A stretch of 49,271 bases of DNA from Actinotalea caeni (GTDB taxonomy: Bacteria > Actinomycetota > Actinomycetes > Actinomycetales > Beutenbergiaceae): NCBI RefSeq assembly GCF_009733795.1, contig NZ_WNXX01000023.1, positions 1-49,271 of the forward strand. Direction: 5' to 3'. The position numbers were made by a program, and so were the translations under genes. Below, piece after piece: positions 40,898 through 49,230 of this stretch (position 1 is the first letter of the stretch; each line of letters begins with the position of its first letter). The notes beneath the pieces are model-generated. The model was not told the origin of the DNA. It ran no database searches and worked only from the letters and a program-made list of their open reading frames with translations.

Positions 40898-40912
40898 TCT
40901 CACATCATGAGA
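40898..40912. promoter_or_regulatory. TCTCA-N5-TGAGA palindrome at the ddaH promoter
   Basis: TCTCA (40898-40902), CATCA, TGAGA (40908-40912) form a perfect inverted repeat touching the ddaH start. A CATGAT -10 box for a leaderless ddaH transcript lies inside it, so binding here would block transcription. An Lrp/AsnC-type regulator is a candidate by analogy. Confidence 0.5.
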
Positions 40913-40966
40913 TGCGCAGGGAAGCATCCCGGTGCCGCGGCGCGCCGGCGCGGCCGCGCCGCGGAC

Positions 40967-41419
40967 TCATCCGTCCCGCGGTGCGGACAGCCGGGCGAAG
41001 CGCCGCAGCGCGCGCCGGGTCATGAGGCCGAGCAGCGCGGTCAGCGGGCGCGTCACCGGGCCGCGCGGCAACCCCGCGAGGTGGATGTCGCGCTCGACCC
41101 AGGTGACACGGGACCGGTGCGGCCCGAGCGACATCACGCGGATCTCCGCCTCGCCCAGCAGCACCGGTCCGCGCTTGACCCATGCGGCCCGACCGGCGCC
41201 CTCGGGGGCGCGGGGCGGCGCGTAGCGCACCAGCTCCATCGTGTCGTCGAGCACGAGCGCCGTCGTCGCGACCGTGACGTCGCCGACCCGCGGTCGCCGG
41301 TCCGGCGTGGCGATGCGGGTGAACGGGATCAGGCGCTCGTGGTTGCGCAGCGCGGTCAACCGGTCGAACACGACAGCCGCGGGCAGCGGGACCTCGCGCT
41401 CCGCCACCGACTCGACCAC
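40967..41419 (-). CDS. SRPBCC-family (START-like) protein
   Basis: This 150-residue protein has the SRPBCC ligand-binding fold (START/polyketide-cyclase type): an N-terminal strand VVESVAEREVPLPAAVVFDRLTALRNHERLIPF, a strand-rich middle and a C-terminal helix (LTALLGLMTRRALRRFARL). It probably binds a lipid-like or aromatic molecule; nothing identifies the ligand. GTG 41419 is chosen because GATGCT lies 6 bases upstream on the minus strand; the frame is open beyond but into the pentapeptide gene. It is divergent from that gene with only 47 bases between starts. Confidence 0.82.
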   Translation of the reverse strand: MVESVAEREVPLPAAVVFDRLTALRNHERLIPFTRIATPDRRPRVGDVTVATTALVLDDTMELVRYAPPRAPEGAGRAAWVKRGPVLLGEAEIRVMSLGPHRSRVTWVERDIHLAGLPRGPVTRPLTALLGLMTRRALRRFARLSAPRDG

Positions 41420-41466
41420 GGGCCCAGCATCGCACCCGCGCGGGCGGCCTGCTCTAGCGTGGCCGG

Positions 41467-42126
41467 GTGAGCAGCGCACAGGGGCCGGCGGCCCCGGTCG
41501 TCGAGGACCCGGACCTGCCCGAGCTGGACCCCGGCGACGTCGCCGAGCTGGCCGCGGGGGAGCGGTTCGACGGCGTGCGCTTCGACGGCGGCACGCTCGC
41601 CGACCGCGACCTGTCCGGTGTCACGCTCACCGAGTGCGAGCTGCTCGACGTGCGGCTGGCTGAGGTGCAGCTGCGCAGCGCCCGGCTGGTTCACACCAGG
41701 GTCGTCGGGCTGGACGCTCCGATGCTCGCCGTTGCGCGGTCGGCCTGGCGCAGCGTCCACCTCGAGCGGTCGCGGGTCGGTGCCGCCGAGCTGTACGAGG
41801 GCGACCTGCAGGCGGTGACGGTCTCCGGCAGCAAGCTCGGCTGGGTCAACTTGCGCGGCGCAGCGCTGCGCGACGTGCTGGTCGTCGACTGCGCGATCGA
41901 CGAGCTCGACCTGTCCTCGGCGACGGCGGAGCGCGTCGCCTTCCGGGGGTGCACGGTCGGCACCCTGACGCTCGGCCGGGCGCGGCTGCACGACGTCGAC
42001 CTGCGCGGGCTCGAGATCGGCACGGTCGGCGGGGTGGGCGGCATGGCCGGTGCGACGATCTCGACCGAGCAGGCCGTCGCGCTGACCGACGTGTTCGCCG
42101 GCCACATCGGCGTGCGGGTGCTCTGA
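41467..42126 (+). CDS. Pentapeptide-repeat-like protein
   Basis: This 219-residue protein is made of loosely repeated five-residue turns (FDGVRFDGGTLADRDLSGVTLTECELLDVRLAEVQLRSARL), the pattern of a right-handed beta-helix of the pentapeptide-repeat type. Such proteins range from gyrase-protecting DNA mimics to uncharacterised scaffolds; this one is divergent in sequence and no resistance function is claimed. The GTG start follows TAGCGT (41455-41460) by 6 bases. The C-terminal 25 residues (STEQAVALTDVFAGHIGVRVL) form a short cap seen in similar actinobacterial proteins. Confidence 0.85.
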   Translation: MSSAQGPAAPVVEDPDLPELDPGDVAELAAGERFDGVRFDGGTLADRDLSGVTLTECELLDVRLAEVQLRSARLVHTRVVGLDAPMLAVARSAWRSVHLERSRVGAAELYEGDLQAVTVSGSKLGWVNLRGAALRDVLVVDCAIDELDLSSATAERVAFRGCTVGTLTLGRARLHDVDLRGLEIGTVGGVGGMAGATISTEQAVALTDVFAGHIGVRVL

Positions 42127-42271
42127 CGCGCGCCCCGTGCCCGCAATCTCCTCGGGCGCCCTGCTCGACGGCGCACGGGCACGAGGCCGGCACGCGGCAC
42201 GAGACCGGTGGCCGCGTGGTCGCGTGCGCGCGCGCCCGGCGAGACCTGCGAAGATGGGTCCCGCCGTGCCC

Positions 42272-42344
42272 GCCCCCGTAGCTCAGGGGATAGAGCAACC
42301 GCCTCCTAAGCGGTAGGTCGCGCGTTCGAATCGCGCCGGGGGCA
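42272..42344 (+). tRNA. tRNA-Arg (anticodon CCU)
   Basis: The acceptor stem GCCCCCG pairs with CGGGGGC (42337-42343). The D arm AGCTC...GAGC is present, and the anticodon stem ACCGC/GCGGT encloses the loop CTCCTAA with anticodon CCT. The T arm has GTTCGAATC. CCA is not encoded. A GGCGC-TT-GCGCC hairpin at 42349-42360 follows. Confidence 0.95.
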
Positions 42345-42400
42345 CAAAGGCGCTTGCGCCGCTGTGCACGCGGCGCGATTCGGGAGGAGCCTGCGACGGC

Positions 42401-42415
42401 TCGCGCCGGGGGCAC
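42401..42415. repeat. Second copy of the tRNA-Arg 3' end
   Basis: TCGCGCCGGGGGCAC here repeats 42331-42345, the T-arm/acceptor end of the tRNA, exactly 70 bases downstream. Between them, GCGCGATTCG at 42373-42382 is an inverted copy of CGAATCGCGC (42327-42336). No integrase gene is nearby. Confidence 0.75.
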
Positions 42416-42485
42416 CCAGCCGCTGCGCTGCCGCACCCGCCACCGCGGGTGCCGCCCGCAGGCCGCCTCGCGAGGCCGGTCGCCG

Positions 42486-43919
42486 TCAGGCGACGGTGAG
42501 CCGCCGCGCTCGCGCGGGACCGACCGGGCGCTTGCCGACCTCGTGCCACGCGTCGGCGAGCCGCCGCACCGCCTCCTCGAGCTCGTGCACCGGCCTGATC
42601 CAGGGCAGCCGCACGTAGGACTCCAGCCGGCCCTCGACGTCGAACTGCGAGCCCGGCGCGATCACGACGCCGTGCTGCTCCGCCTCCTCGGCGAACGCGG
42701 TGGCGACCGGCGCCGGGAGCTCGCACCACGCCGTCAGACCGCCCCGCGGGCGGCCGACCCGCCAGTCGGGCAGCCGCTCGGCGAGCGCCGCGAGCAGAGC
42801 GTCCCGCTGCTCGCGCAGCCGGCTCCGCTGGGCGTCGGCGACGGCGTCCGAACCCGTGAGCAGCCGTGCGAGCGCCAGCTGCTCCAGCACCGGGGTGCCC
42901 AGGTCGAGCGCGACGCGCGCGGCGACGAGGTCGTCGACCATGTCCCGCGGCGCCCGGACCCAGCCGAGGCGCAGCCCGCCCCAGAAGATCTTGCTGGCGC
43001 TGCCGAGCGTCACAGTGCCCGGGTGGTAGGTGGCGAACGGCGGGGGCATCTCGCCGTCCTCCAGGTAGAGCTGCTGGCCCGCCTCGTCGACGACCGGCAC
43101 GGTGCCCGCGGCGCGCAGCAGCTCGGCGTAGCGCTCGCGCTGCTCGGCGGGCATGAGGTGCCCGGTCGGGTTCTGGAAGTCGGGCACGAGGTAGGCGAGC
43201 CCGGCCCGGGCGTGCCGGACGGCGTGGGCCACCGTCGCGAGGTCCCAGCCGTCCTCGTCGACCGGGTTCGGCACCAGCGTGGCGCCGTGGCCGGCCAGCG
43301 CCCGCCGCGCGTTCGGGTACGACGGCGTCTCGACCAGCACCCGGTCCCGCGGCCCCGTCAGGGCGTGCACGACGATCGCGGCGGCCGCCAGCGCGCCCGG
43401 CGTGACCAGCACCTGGTCCGGGCTCGTGGGCAGCCCGCGGGCCTCGTAGTGCGCGGCGATCGCCTCCTGGAGCTCCGGGATGCCGCCGGGGTAGTAGCCG
43501 TGACCGCCGAGGTAGGGCGTGACGTCGTCGACGGCCCCGGCGAGCGCGGCGGCCACGCCCGGCGGCGCCGAGGTGGCGGCCGAGCCGAGGTCGATGAGGT
43601 CCGGCCGGTCCAGCAGCGGCACGAGGACGCGGTCGACGACGTCGCGGCGCCGGCCCGACAGGTGCGCGTAGGTCCCGGACCCGTGTCGTGCGCGGGCGAA
43701 GCCGCGCTGCCGCAGGAGCGCGTACGCGCGGGTCACCGTGGTGCGCGACAGCCCGAGCGCGGCGGCGAGCTCGCGCTCGCTGGGCAGCCGGGTGCCGACG
43801 GGCACGCGGCCGTCGCCGATGACGAGCGCGAGGGCGCCCGCCAGCCCCTCGTAGGCGGGCGAGGCGTCGAACCCCCGCACGAGGGCGGCGGCCCGGTGCG
43901 GGGACAGGGTGAGCGCCAC
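42486..43919 (-). CDS. MocR-family (GntR/aminotransferase) regulator, YczR-like
   Basis: This 477-residue fusion has an N-terminal GntR winged helix (GTRLPSERELAAALGLSRTTVTRAYALLRQRGFA) and a class I aminotransferase-like domain whose PLP-binding Lys is in SASKIFWGGLRLGW. MocR regulators bind PLP or amino compounds and control neighbouring genes, binding direct-repeat DNA sites. It is divergent from a YczE-family membrane protein gene, the pairing known as YczR/YczE. The GTG start at 43919 lies next to the repeated CCACTT motif, so the protein probably controls its own gene and yczE. The ligand is unknown. Confidence 0.9.
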   Translation of the reverse strand: MALTLSPHRAAALVRGFDASPAYEGLAGALALVIGDGRVPVGTRLPSERELAAALGLSRTTVTRAYALLRQRGFARARHGSGTYAHLSGRRRDVVDRVLVPLLDRPDLIDLGSAATSAPPGVAAALAGAVDDVTPYLGGHGYYPGGIPELQEAIAAHYEARGLPTSPDQVLVTPGALAAAAIVVHALTGPRDRVLVETPSYPNARRALAGHGATLVPNPVDEDGWDLATVAHAVRHARAGLAYLVPDFQNPTGHLMPAEQRERYAELLRAAGTVPVVDEAGQQLYLEDGEMPPPFATYHPGTVTLGSASKIFWGGLRLGWVRAPRDMVDDLVAARVALDLGTPVLEQLALARLLTGSDAVADAQRSRLREQRDALLAALAERLPDWRVGRPRGGLTAWCELPAPVATAFAEEAEQHGVVIAPGSQFDVEGRLESYVRLPWIRPVHELEEAVRRLADAWHEVGKRPVGPARARRLTVA

Positions 43920-43920
43920 G

Positions 43921-43963
43921 TGGCCACTTTCTCACAAGTGGCTATTTACGAACAGTCCACTTC
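43921..43963. promoter_or_regulatory. YczR-type operator with three CCACTT half-sites
   Basis: TGGCCACTT (43921-43929) and AAGTGGCTA (43936-43944) form an inverted repeat (8 of 9). A third CCACTT lies at 43957-43962, direct to the first. It fills the region between the divergent MocR gene and yczE, a typical place and mixed-orientation layout for MocR sites. Confidence 0.7.
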
Positions 43964-43979
43964 TCAGGATGCTGGCAGG

Positions 43980-44651
43980 GTGCTCGAGAACCTCACGCCG
44001 CGCCAGCAGCTGCGGGCGCCGCGCATGCCGCGCCGGCTCGTCCAGCTGATCCTCGGGCTGTGGCTGTACGGCTGGTCGATGGCGCTGATGATCCACGCCG
44101 GGCTCGGCCTCGACCCGTGGGACGTCTTCCACGACGGCCTCGCCCAGCGCTCCGGGCTCACGTTCGGCACGGTCGTCACGATCGTGGGCGCCCTCGTGCT
44201 GCTGCTGTGGATCCCGCTGCGCCAGATGCCCGGGCTCGGCACCGTCGCCAACGTGCTGGTGATCGGGGTCGCCACCGACGTCGGGCTGGCCGTGCTGCCC
44301 CGCCCCGACGGCCTCGCGCTGCAGGTCGCCGTGCTCGGGCTCGGCGTCGTGCTCAACGGCCTCGCCGGCGCGCTCTACATCGGCGCCCAGCTGGGCCCCG
44401 GCCCGCGGGACGGGCTGATGACCGGGCTCGCGCGCCGCACCGGCCGGTCGCTGCGGCTCGTGCGCACCGGCATCGAGGTGACGGTGCTGGCCGCGGGCTT
44501 CCTGCTGGGCGGTGTCGTTGGGCTGGGCACCGTGCTCTACGCCCTCGCGATCGGCCCGCTCGTGCAGCTGATGCTGCCCTGGGTGGTGGTCCGGCTCGGG
44601 ACGACGGACCCCTCCGCGAGCGAGCCCGAGGCGACCGCCGTCGCCCCCTGA
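43980..44651 (+). CDS. YczE-family integral membrane protein
   Basis: This 223-residue protein has about five hydrophobic segments, including LIQLILGLWLYGWSMALMIHAGLGLDPWDVFHDGL-type sequence and GLGPGPRDGLMTGL, both conserved in the YczE/YyaS family. The role is unknown; the partner regulator suggests transport or sensing of an amino-type metabolite. GTG 43980 is chosen because GATGCT lies 6 bases upstream; an earlier start would lie in the operator. The stop codon is in the loop of a GCCCCC/GGGGGC hairpin. Confidence 0.88.
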   Translation: MLENLTPRQQLRAPRMPRRLVQLILGLWLYGWSMALMIHAGLGLDPWDVFHDGLAQRSGLTFGTVVTIVGALVLLLWIPLRQMPGLGTVANVLVIGVATDVGLAVLPRPDGLALQVAVLGLGVVLNGLAGALYIGAQLGPGPRDGLMTGLARRTGRSLRLVRTGIEVTVLAAGFLLGGVVGLGTVLYALAIGPLVQLMLPWVVVRLGTTDPSASEPEATAVAP

Positions 44652-44737
44652 GGGGGCCCGTTTGCTTCCCGGTCGCCGACGGCGCACACTGGTGCCGACG
44701 GCGCGCGCCGCATGCCCCCTGCGCGGCGCGCGTCGTC
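44643..44737 (+). terminator. Double hairpin at the end of yczE
   Basis: GCCCCC-TGA-GGGGGC (44643-44657) puts the stop codon in its loop and is followed by CCGTTT. A second stem of 15 pairs with one G-U pair (44697-44711 with 44723-44737) follows. Together they probably end the yczE transcript. Confidence 0.65.
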
Positions 44738-44823
44738 GCTGAGAGAGCAGTCTCACGCCTCTGGTTCCGGTTGTCTCCGCGCGTCAACGGGCGCGACGGC
44801 GGTACCCCGGTTAGCGTGGTCGG

Positions 44824-47800
44824 GTGAGCTCGCCCCGCAAGCTGCGACGACCCGGCCGGGCCGTTGCCGAACCCGACGTCAGCACCGCCTCGGCGGCGCC
44901 GGCCGACGGCTCCGACGAGGCGACCGCCCCCGGTGACGACGCCCGCGCGCAGGCCCCCGACGTCGTCGAGATCGCCGCCGCCCAGTGGCGCAACCGGCTC
45001 GGCGACCTCGCCGGCGGCAGCGCGCTGTGGGACGTGGGCAGCCTGGGCGACGCCGTCGTCGACCTCACGGCCGCGCACCCCGGCGGCATCGCGCAGCTGT
45101 TCGCGGGCCGCCCGACCCGGCTGAGCAACCTCGCCCGGGAGGGCTCGGCGCTCACGCACGCGCGCCGTCGCGCCCGGATCGTCGGGGCGCGCACCGAGGA
45201 GCTGGCGCAGCGGTACGGCTTCGCCCCCACCTATGTCGCGATCGGCGTCGCGTCCTGGACGCCGCCGCAGCCTGCCGAGAGCGACGGCGGGTGGGGCGAC
45301 GCGCCCGAGGGCATCCACCTGCCGGTGCTGCTGCGACCGGTGACGATCACGGTCCACCCCGCCGACGCCGAGGTCACGCTCGAGCTCGACCCCGCCGTCG
45401 AGATCAACCCGGTGCTCGTGCGCGCCCTGCGCGCCCGCGGCGTCGCGATCGATCCCGCGGCCGTCGTCGCCGAGTCCGAGACGGCGCACGGGTTCAGCCC
45501 CGCGCCCGCCCTGGAGGCGGTGCAGCGGGCCGCGTCGGCGCTGCCGGACTTCCACCTGGAGCCTCGGATCGTGCTCGGTGCGTTCGTCCACCCCGGGCAG
45601 GCGCTCGCCGAGGACCTCGACACCGACCGGCTGCGCGACCACGAGGTCGTCGCTGCGCTCGCCGGCGACCAGCAGGCGGTCGCGCGGCTGCGCCGCGAGC
45701 TGCCTCGGCGTCGCAGCGCCGACCCGGACCCGGAGGCCGAGCGCGGGGTCGGCGACCTCGACCTCGGCCAGCACCGCGTGCTGGACGCCGTCCAGGGCGG
45801 CGGGCACCTCTTCGTCGACGCGCCTCCCGGGGTGGACGTGCCGGGCACGGTCGCGGCCCTCGCCGCCCAGGCGGCAGCCGAGGGCAAGCACGTGCTGTAC
45901 GTGCCGGGCACCAAGCGGGCCGGCGAGGCGCTGCACGCGAGCATGCGTGCGCTCGGGCTCGGCGACCTCGTCCTCGACCTCGGCAGCGACACGCGCTGGC
46001 GGGACACGGCCGCCCGGCGGCTCGTCGACGGTCTCGACGCGCGCGCCCCCGAGGCGGACCCCGACGTGCCGAGGATGCGCCGCGAGCTGGGCGAGGCCCG
46101 GGCGGCGCTCGCGGGCTACGTGAGCGCGTTGCACGGCGTCCGCGCGCCGTGGGACGCCTCGGCGTACCTGGCGATGCAGGAGCTGGCGGAGCTGACGTCG
46201 CAGCGTCCGGGCCCGCGCACCCAGGTGCGGCTGGACCCCGAGGCGCTCGCGATGACCGTCGTCGAGCGGCAGCACGCCCGCGAGGAGCTCGCGCGCGCGG
46301 CCGCGCTCGGGGCGTTCCGGCTGCGCGCCTCCGACACGCCCTGGCACGGCGTGGTGCTGACGAGCGCCGAGCACGCGACCGAGACGCTCGCCCGCGTGCG
46401 CCGGCTGGCCGCGCTCATGCCCACGCTCGTCGACCAGGTGGCCGCGACGGCGTCGCAGACCGGTCTCGACGAGGCGGTGACGCTGCGGCAGTGGTCGGAC
46501 CAGCTGGAGCTGCTCGAGGGCATCCGCGCCTCGCTCGACATCTTCCTGCCCGCGGTCTTCGAGCGCAGCGCGACCGACATGGCGGCGGCGGCCGCGAGCC
46601 GCACCTGGCGGGCCGAGCACGGCATCACGCTGTCGTGGGGCACCCGGCGGCGCCTGCGCAAGCAGGCGCGCGACCTGCTGCGACCGGGCGTCGCGGTGCC
46701 GGACCTGCACGCCGAGCTCGAGGCCGTGCAGGCGCGCCGGGAGCTGTGGCGCCGGCACTGCGCCGGCGGCGGCTGGCCCCGGTTGCCCGAGGGCATGACC
46801 GACATCCTCGCCACCGAGCACGACGTGCTCGCGGAGGTGGGGCCGCTGCAGGAGGTGCTGTCGCCGTCGCTGGGCGGCGCCGACCTGCGCGACGTGCCGC
46901 TGCGCGAGCTGCAGAACCGCCTGGAGCGGCTCGGCGACGACGACGCGACGCTGCGGCAGATGCCCGAGCGCGCCGGCGTCCTCGGCCACCTGCACCGGAT
47001 GGGGCTGCGGCCGCTCGTCGAGGACCTCACCGCGCGCCGGGTGCCCACCGAGCTGGTCGGCGCCGAGTTCGACCTCGCCTGGTGGTCGAGCCTGCTGGAG
47101 GAGCTGCTGCGCAACGACCCCGCGCTCGCCGACCTCGACGCCGACTCGCTCGACACCGCGGCCGAGCGGCTGCGCGAGCTCGACCTGGCGCAGACCCGCT
47201 CGCTGCGCGCCCCGGTGCTGCAGCGGGTCGCCGAGCAGGTGCGCGCCGCCATCGCCGCAGACAAGCCCGCGGCGCAGGACTTCTACCGCGCCGTGCGCTC
47301 CGGTGTCACCGACCTGCGCGACCTGCGCCGGCGGTTCGGGCGGGTGGTGTGGGCGCCGCGCCCGGTGTGGATCGTGCCGCCGATGCTGGTGCCGCAGGTG
47401 CTGGAGCCGCAGCGCAGCATCGACGTGGTCGTGCTCGACGCCGTCCAGCACCTGCCCACCGAGCAGGCGATCGCGGCGATCTCCCGCGGGCAGCAGGTCG
47501 TCGTCGTCGGCGACAGCCGCCGCGGCGGCGGCGGGCTGGTCGCGGACGCCCGGGTGCTGCCGGCCGTCGAGCTGCCGGGCGACCGGCTCGACCTCGACGC
47601 CGAGATCGCCGGCTTCCTCGCCCAGCACGGCTACGCCGACGTCATCAGGCCGGTGCCCGGCCCGCCCCGCCCGCGCGGCATCACGCTCGATCTCGTCGAC
47701 GGCACCGGCATGCCGGTGCCGGGCGGTGAGGCGGTCGAGAGCGTGCAGGCGGAGGTGGACCGCGTCGTCGACCTGGTCATCGAGCACGCGCTCACCCGAC

Positions 47801-49230
47801 CGGACACCTCGCTCGCGGTCATCGCGCTCAACGCACGGCACGCGGACCGCGTGCGCGACGCGGTGCTCTCGACGGCGGCCGGCGCCAGCGTCGCCGCGTT
47901 CTTCGACCCGGCCGGGCCGGAACCGTTCACGGTCGTCGACGTCGAGTCGGTCGCCGGTCTGCGGCGCGACGCGATCATCCTCACGCTCGGCTACGGCAAG
48001 ACCCCGCACGGGCGGGTGCTGTACCGCTTCGGCGCGGTCGGCGGCGAGCACGGTGCCGAGCTGCTGGTCGACGTGCTCGACGCCTGCCGGCACCGGCTGA
48101 CCGTCGTCAGCTGCCTCGACCCGGACGAGCTGGACGAGGAGCGGCTGCGGACCCCCGGCGCGGTGGCGCTGCGCGACCTGCTGGCGTTCGCGCGCGACGG
48201 CGTCGCGACCGACCAGACCGACGAGCCCGACGCGCCGCCCCCGGACCGGCTGCTGCGCGACCTCGCGGTGCGGCTGGAGCGGCTCGGACTGGTGGTCGTG
48301 CCCCGCTACGGCACCCCCGACGGCGTGCGCATCCCGCTGGCGGTGGGCCACCCCGCGCTGCCCGGCGAGCTGCTGCTCGCGGTGCTGACCGACGACAACG
48401 ACTACGTCGCCGAGACCAGCCTGCGGCGTCGCGACCGGCACTGGGTGCAGCGTCTGGAGAACCGCGGCTGGCACGTGCGCATGGTCTTCTCCAGCGCGGT
48501 GTTCATGGACCCGCAGGGCGAGGCCCGCTCGATCAAGGAGGCCGTCGACGCCATCGTCGCGGAGCGCACGGCCGGCGACCCGTCGGCGCGCCCCGTGGTC
48601 GTGCCGCCGCCCGTCGTCGAGGACGAGCCCGACGACGACGCCGACCAGGGGGCGCTCGCGGACGGTGCGGCCGGGCACGTCGAGGACGGTGCGGACGAGC
48701 AAGCGGCTGTCGTGGACGGTGTCGGCGCTGCGGCAGGTGCCGGGGTCGGGGGCGACGCGGTCGCCGAGACCGACGGCGACGACGAGCCTGTCGAGCCCGG
48801 TCGCGGCACGGACGCGCTCGACGACGGCCCCACCGGCGAGGACCGGGACGACGAGGGCGACGACGACCCCTCCGGCGACGACGACCCGTCCGGCGGTGAC
48901 GGCCCGTCCGGCGGTGACGGCCCGTCCGGCGGTGACGGCCCGTCCGGCGGTGACGGCCCCGGCGGCCCGCCCGGGCTGGTCCGGCCGGACGACTCGACCG
49001 ACGAGATCGCGGTGGGCGAGCCGGCCGAGCGGACGGGTAGGTCGACCGCGCGCGCCGCCGACGGCGGCGCGGACCACGCCGCGCACGACCCGGACCGGCT
49101 GTTCGAGATGCCACCGTCGCGGCCCGCGGGCGGCGACGAGCGGAACGGCCTCGACAGGCGCCCGCCGCGCCGCCGTGACCTCCGCCGTCGGCGCCTCGTG
49201 CTCGGCGAGGGCGACGCGGTCCACGGATGA
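44824..49230 (+). CDS. Degenerate SF1 helicase-endonuclease (DUF4011-like) protein
   Basis: This 1468-residue protein follows the layout of DUF4011-type SF1 helicases fused to a Vsr-like endonuclease, but key residues differ. The Q-motif region GQHRVLDAV is followed at the Walker A place by APPGVDVPGT (333-342) where PPGTGKS is expected. Motif II reads LDAVQ (Asp872-Ala-Val-Gln) for DEAQ-like. Motif III reads GDSRRGGG, and motif VI LLVDVLDACRHR (1080-1091) lacks the TRAR Arg. The C-terminal nuclease fold reads VRIPLAV (1168-1174) and AVLTDD (1186-1191), losing the catalytic Asp and Glu. The frame is intact and codon use normal, so it is probably expressed. A roughly 200-residue acidic tail includes tandem PSGGDG units. 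GTG 44824 follows TAGCGT by 6 bases. Function: inferred non-catalytic. Confidence 0.75.
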   Translation: MSSPRKLRRPGRAVAEPDVSTASAAPADGSDEATAPGDDARAQAPDVVEIAAAQWRNRLGDLAGGSALWDVGSLGDAVVDLTAAHPGGIAQLFAGRPTRLSNLAREGSALTHARRRARIVGARTEELAQRYGFAPTYVAIGVASWTPPQPAESDGGWGDAPEGIHLPVLLRPVTITVHPADAEVTLELDPAVEINPVLVRALRARGVAIDPAAVVAESETAHGFSPAPALEAVQRAASALPDFHLEPRIVLGAFVHPGQALAEDLDTDRLRDHEVVAALAGDQQAVARLRRELPRRRSADPDPEAERGVGDLDLGQHRVLDAVQGGGHLFVDAPPGVDVPGTVAALAAQAAAEGKHVLYVPGTKRAGEALHASMRALGLGDLVLDLGSDTRWRDTAARRLVDGLDARAPEADPDVPRMRRELGEARAALAGYVSALHGVRAPWDASAYLAMQELAELTSQRPGPRTQVRLDPEALAMTVVERQHAREELARAAALGAFRLRASDTPWHGVVLTSAEHATETLARVRRLAALMPTLVDQVAATASQTGLDEAVTLRQWSDQLELLEGIRASLDIFLPAVFERSATDMAAAAASRTWRAEHGITLSWGTRRRLRKQARDLLRPGVAVPDLHAELEAVQARRELWRRHCAGGGWPRLPEGMTDILATEHDVLAEVGPLQEVLSPSLGGADLRDVPLRELQNRLERLGDDDATLRQMPERAGVLGHLHRMGLRPLVEDLTARRVPTELVGAEFDLAWWSSLLEELLRNDPALADLDADSLDTAAERLRELDLAQTRSLRAPVLQRVAEQVRAAIAADKPAAQDFYRAVRSGVTDLRDLRRRFGRVVWAPRPVWIVPPMLVPQVLEPQRSIDVVVLDAVQHLPTEQAIAAISRGQQVVVVGDSRRGGGGLVADARVLPAVELPGDRLDLDAEIAGFLAQHGYADVIRPVPGPPRPRGITLDLVDGTGMPVPGGEAVESVQAEVDRVVDLVIEHALTRPDTSLAVIALNARHADRVRDAVLSTAAGASVAAFFDPAGPEPFTVVDVESVAGLRRDAIILTLGYGKTPHGRVLYRFGAVGGEHGAELLVDVLDACRHRLTVVSCLDPDELDEERLRTPGAVALRDLLAFARDGVATDQTDEPDAPPPDRLLRDLAVRLERLGLVVVPRYGTPDGVRIPLAVGHPALPGELLLAVLTDDNDYVAETSLRRRDRHWVQRLENRGWHVRMVFSSAVFMDPQGEARSIKEAVDAIVAERTAGDPSARPVVVPPPVVEDEPDDDADQGALADGAAGHVEDGADEQAAVVDGVGAAAGAGVGGDAVAETDGDDEPVEPGRGTDALDDGPTGEDRDDEGDDDPSGDDDPSGGDGPSGGDGPSGGDGPSGGDGPGGPPGLVRPDDSTDEIAVGEPAERTGRSTARAADGGADHAAHDPDRLFEMPPSRPAGGDERNGLDRRPPRRRDLRRRRLVLGEGDAVHG
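48885..48956 (+). repeat. Four perfect 18-bp tandem repeats
   Basis: The unit CCCGTCCGGCGGTGACGG occurs four times without a change, preceded by a degenerate copy at 48867-48884. It encodes PSGGDG units in the acidic tail of the helicase-like protein. Confidence 0.95.

Noticed and set aside
41467-42126. Quinolone-resistance (Qnr/MfpA-like) pentapeptide protein
   Set aside because: The repeats are divergent and the sequence lacks clear Qnr/MfpA resemblance; only the fold class is supported.
42283-43935. Long minus-strand frame overlapping the tRNA gene
   Set aside because: It crosses the tRNA and the MocR gene in another frame; its C-terminal part (PARFERATYRLGG...) is the usual false translation of a tRNA gene.
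44353-49224. Minus-strand open frame of 1623 codons opposite the helicase-like gene
   Set aside because: It is a GC-rich antisense shadow with low-complexity Arg/Val/Gly sequence, no recognisable domain and no promoter; the plus frame shows helicase family architecture.
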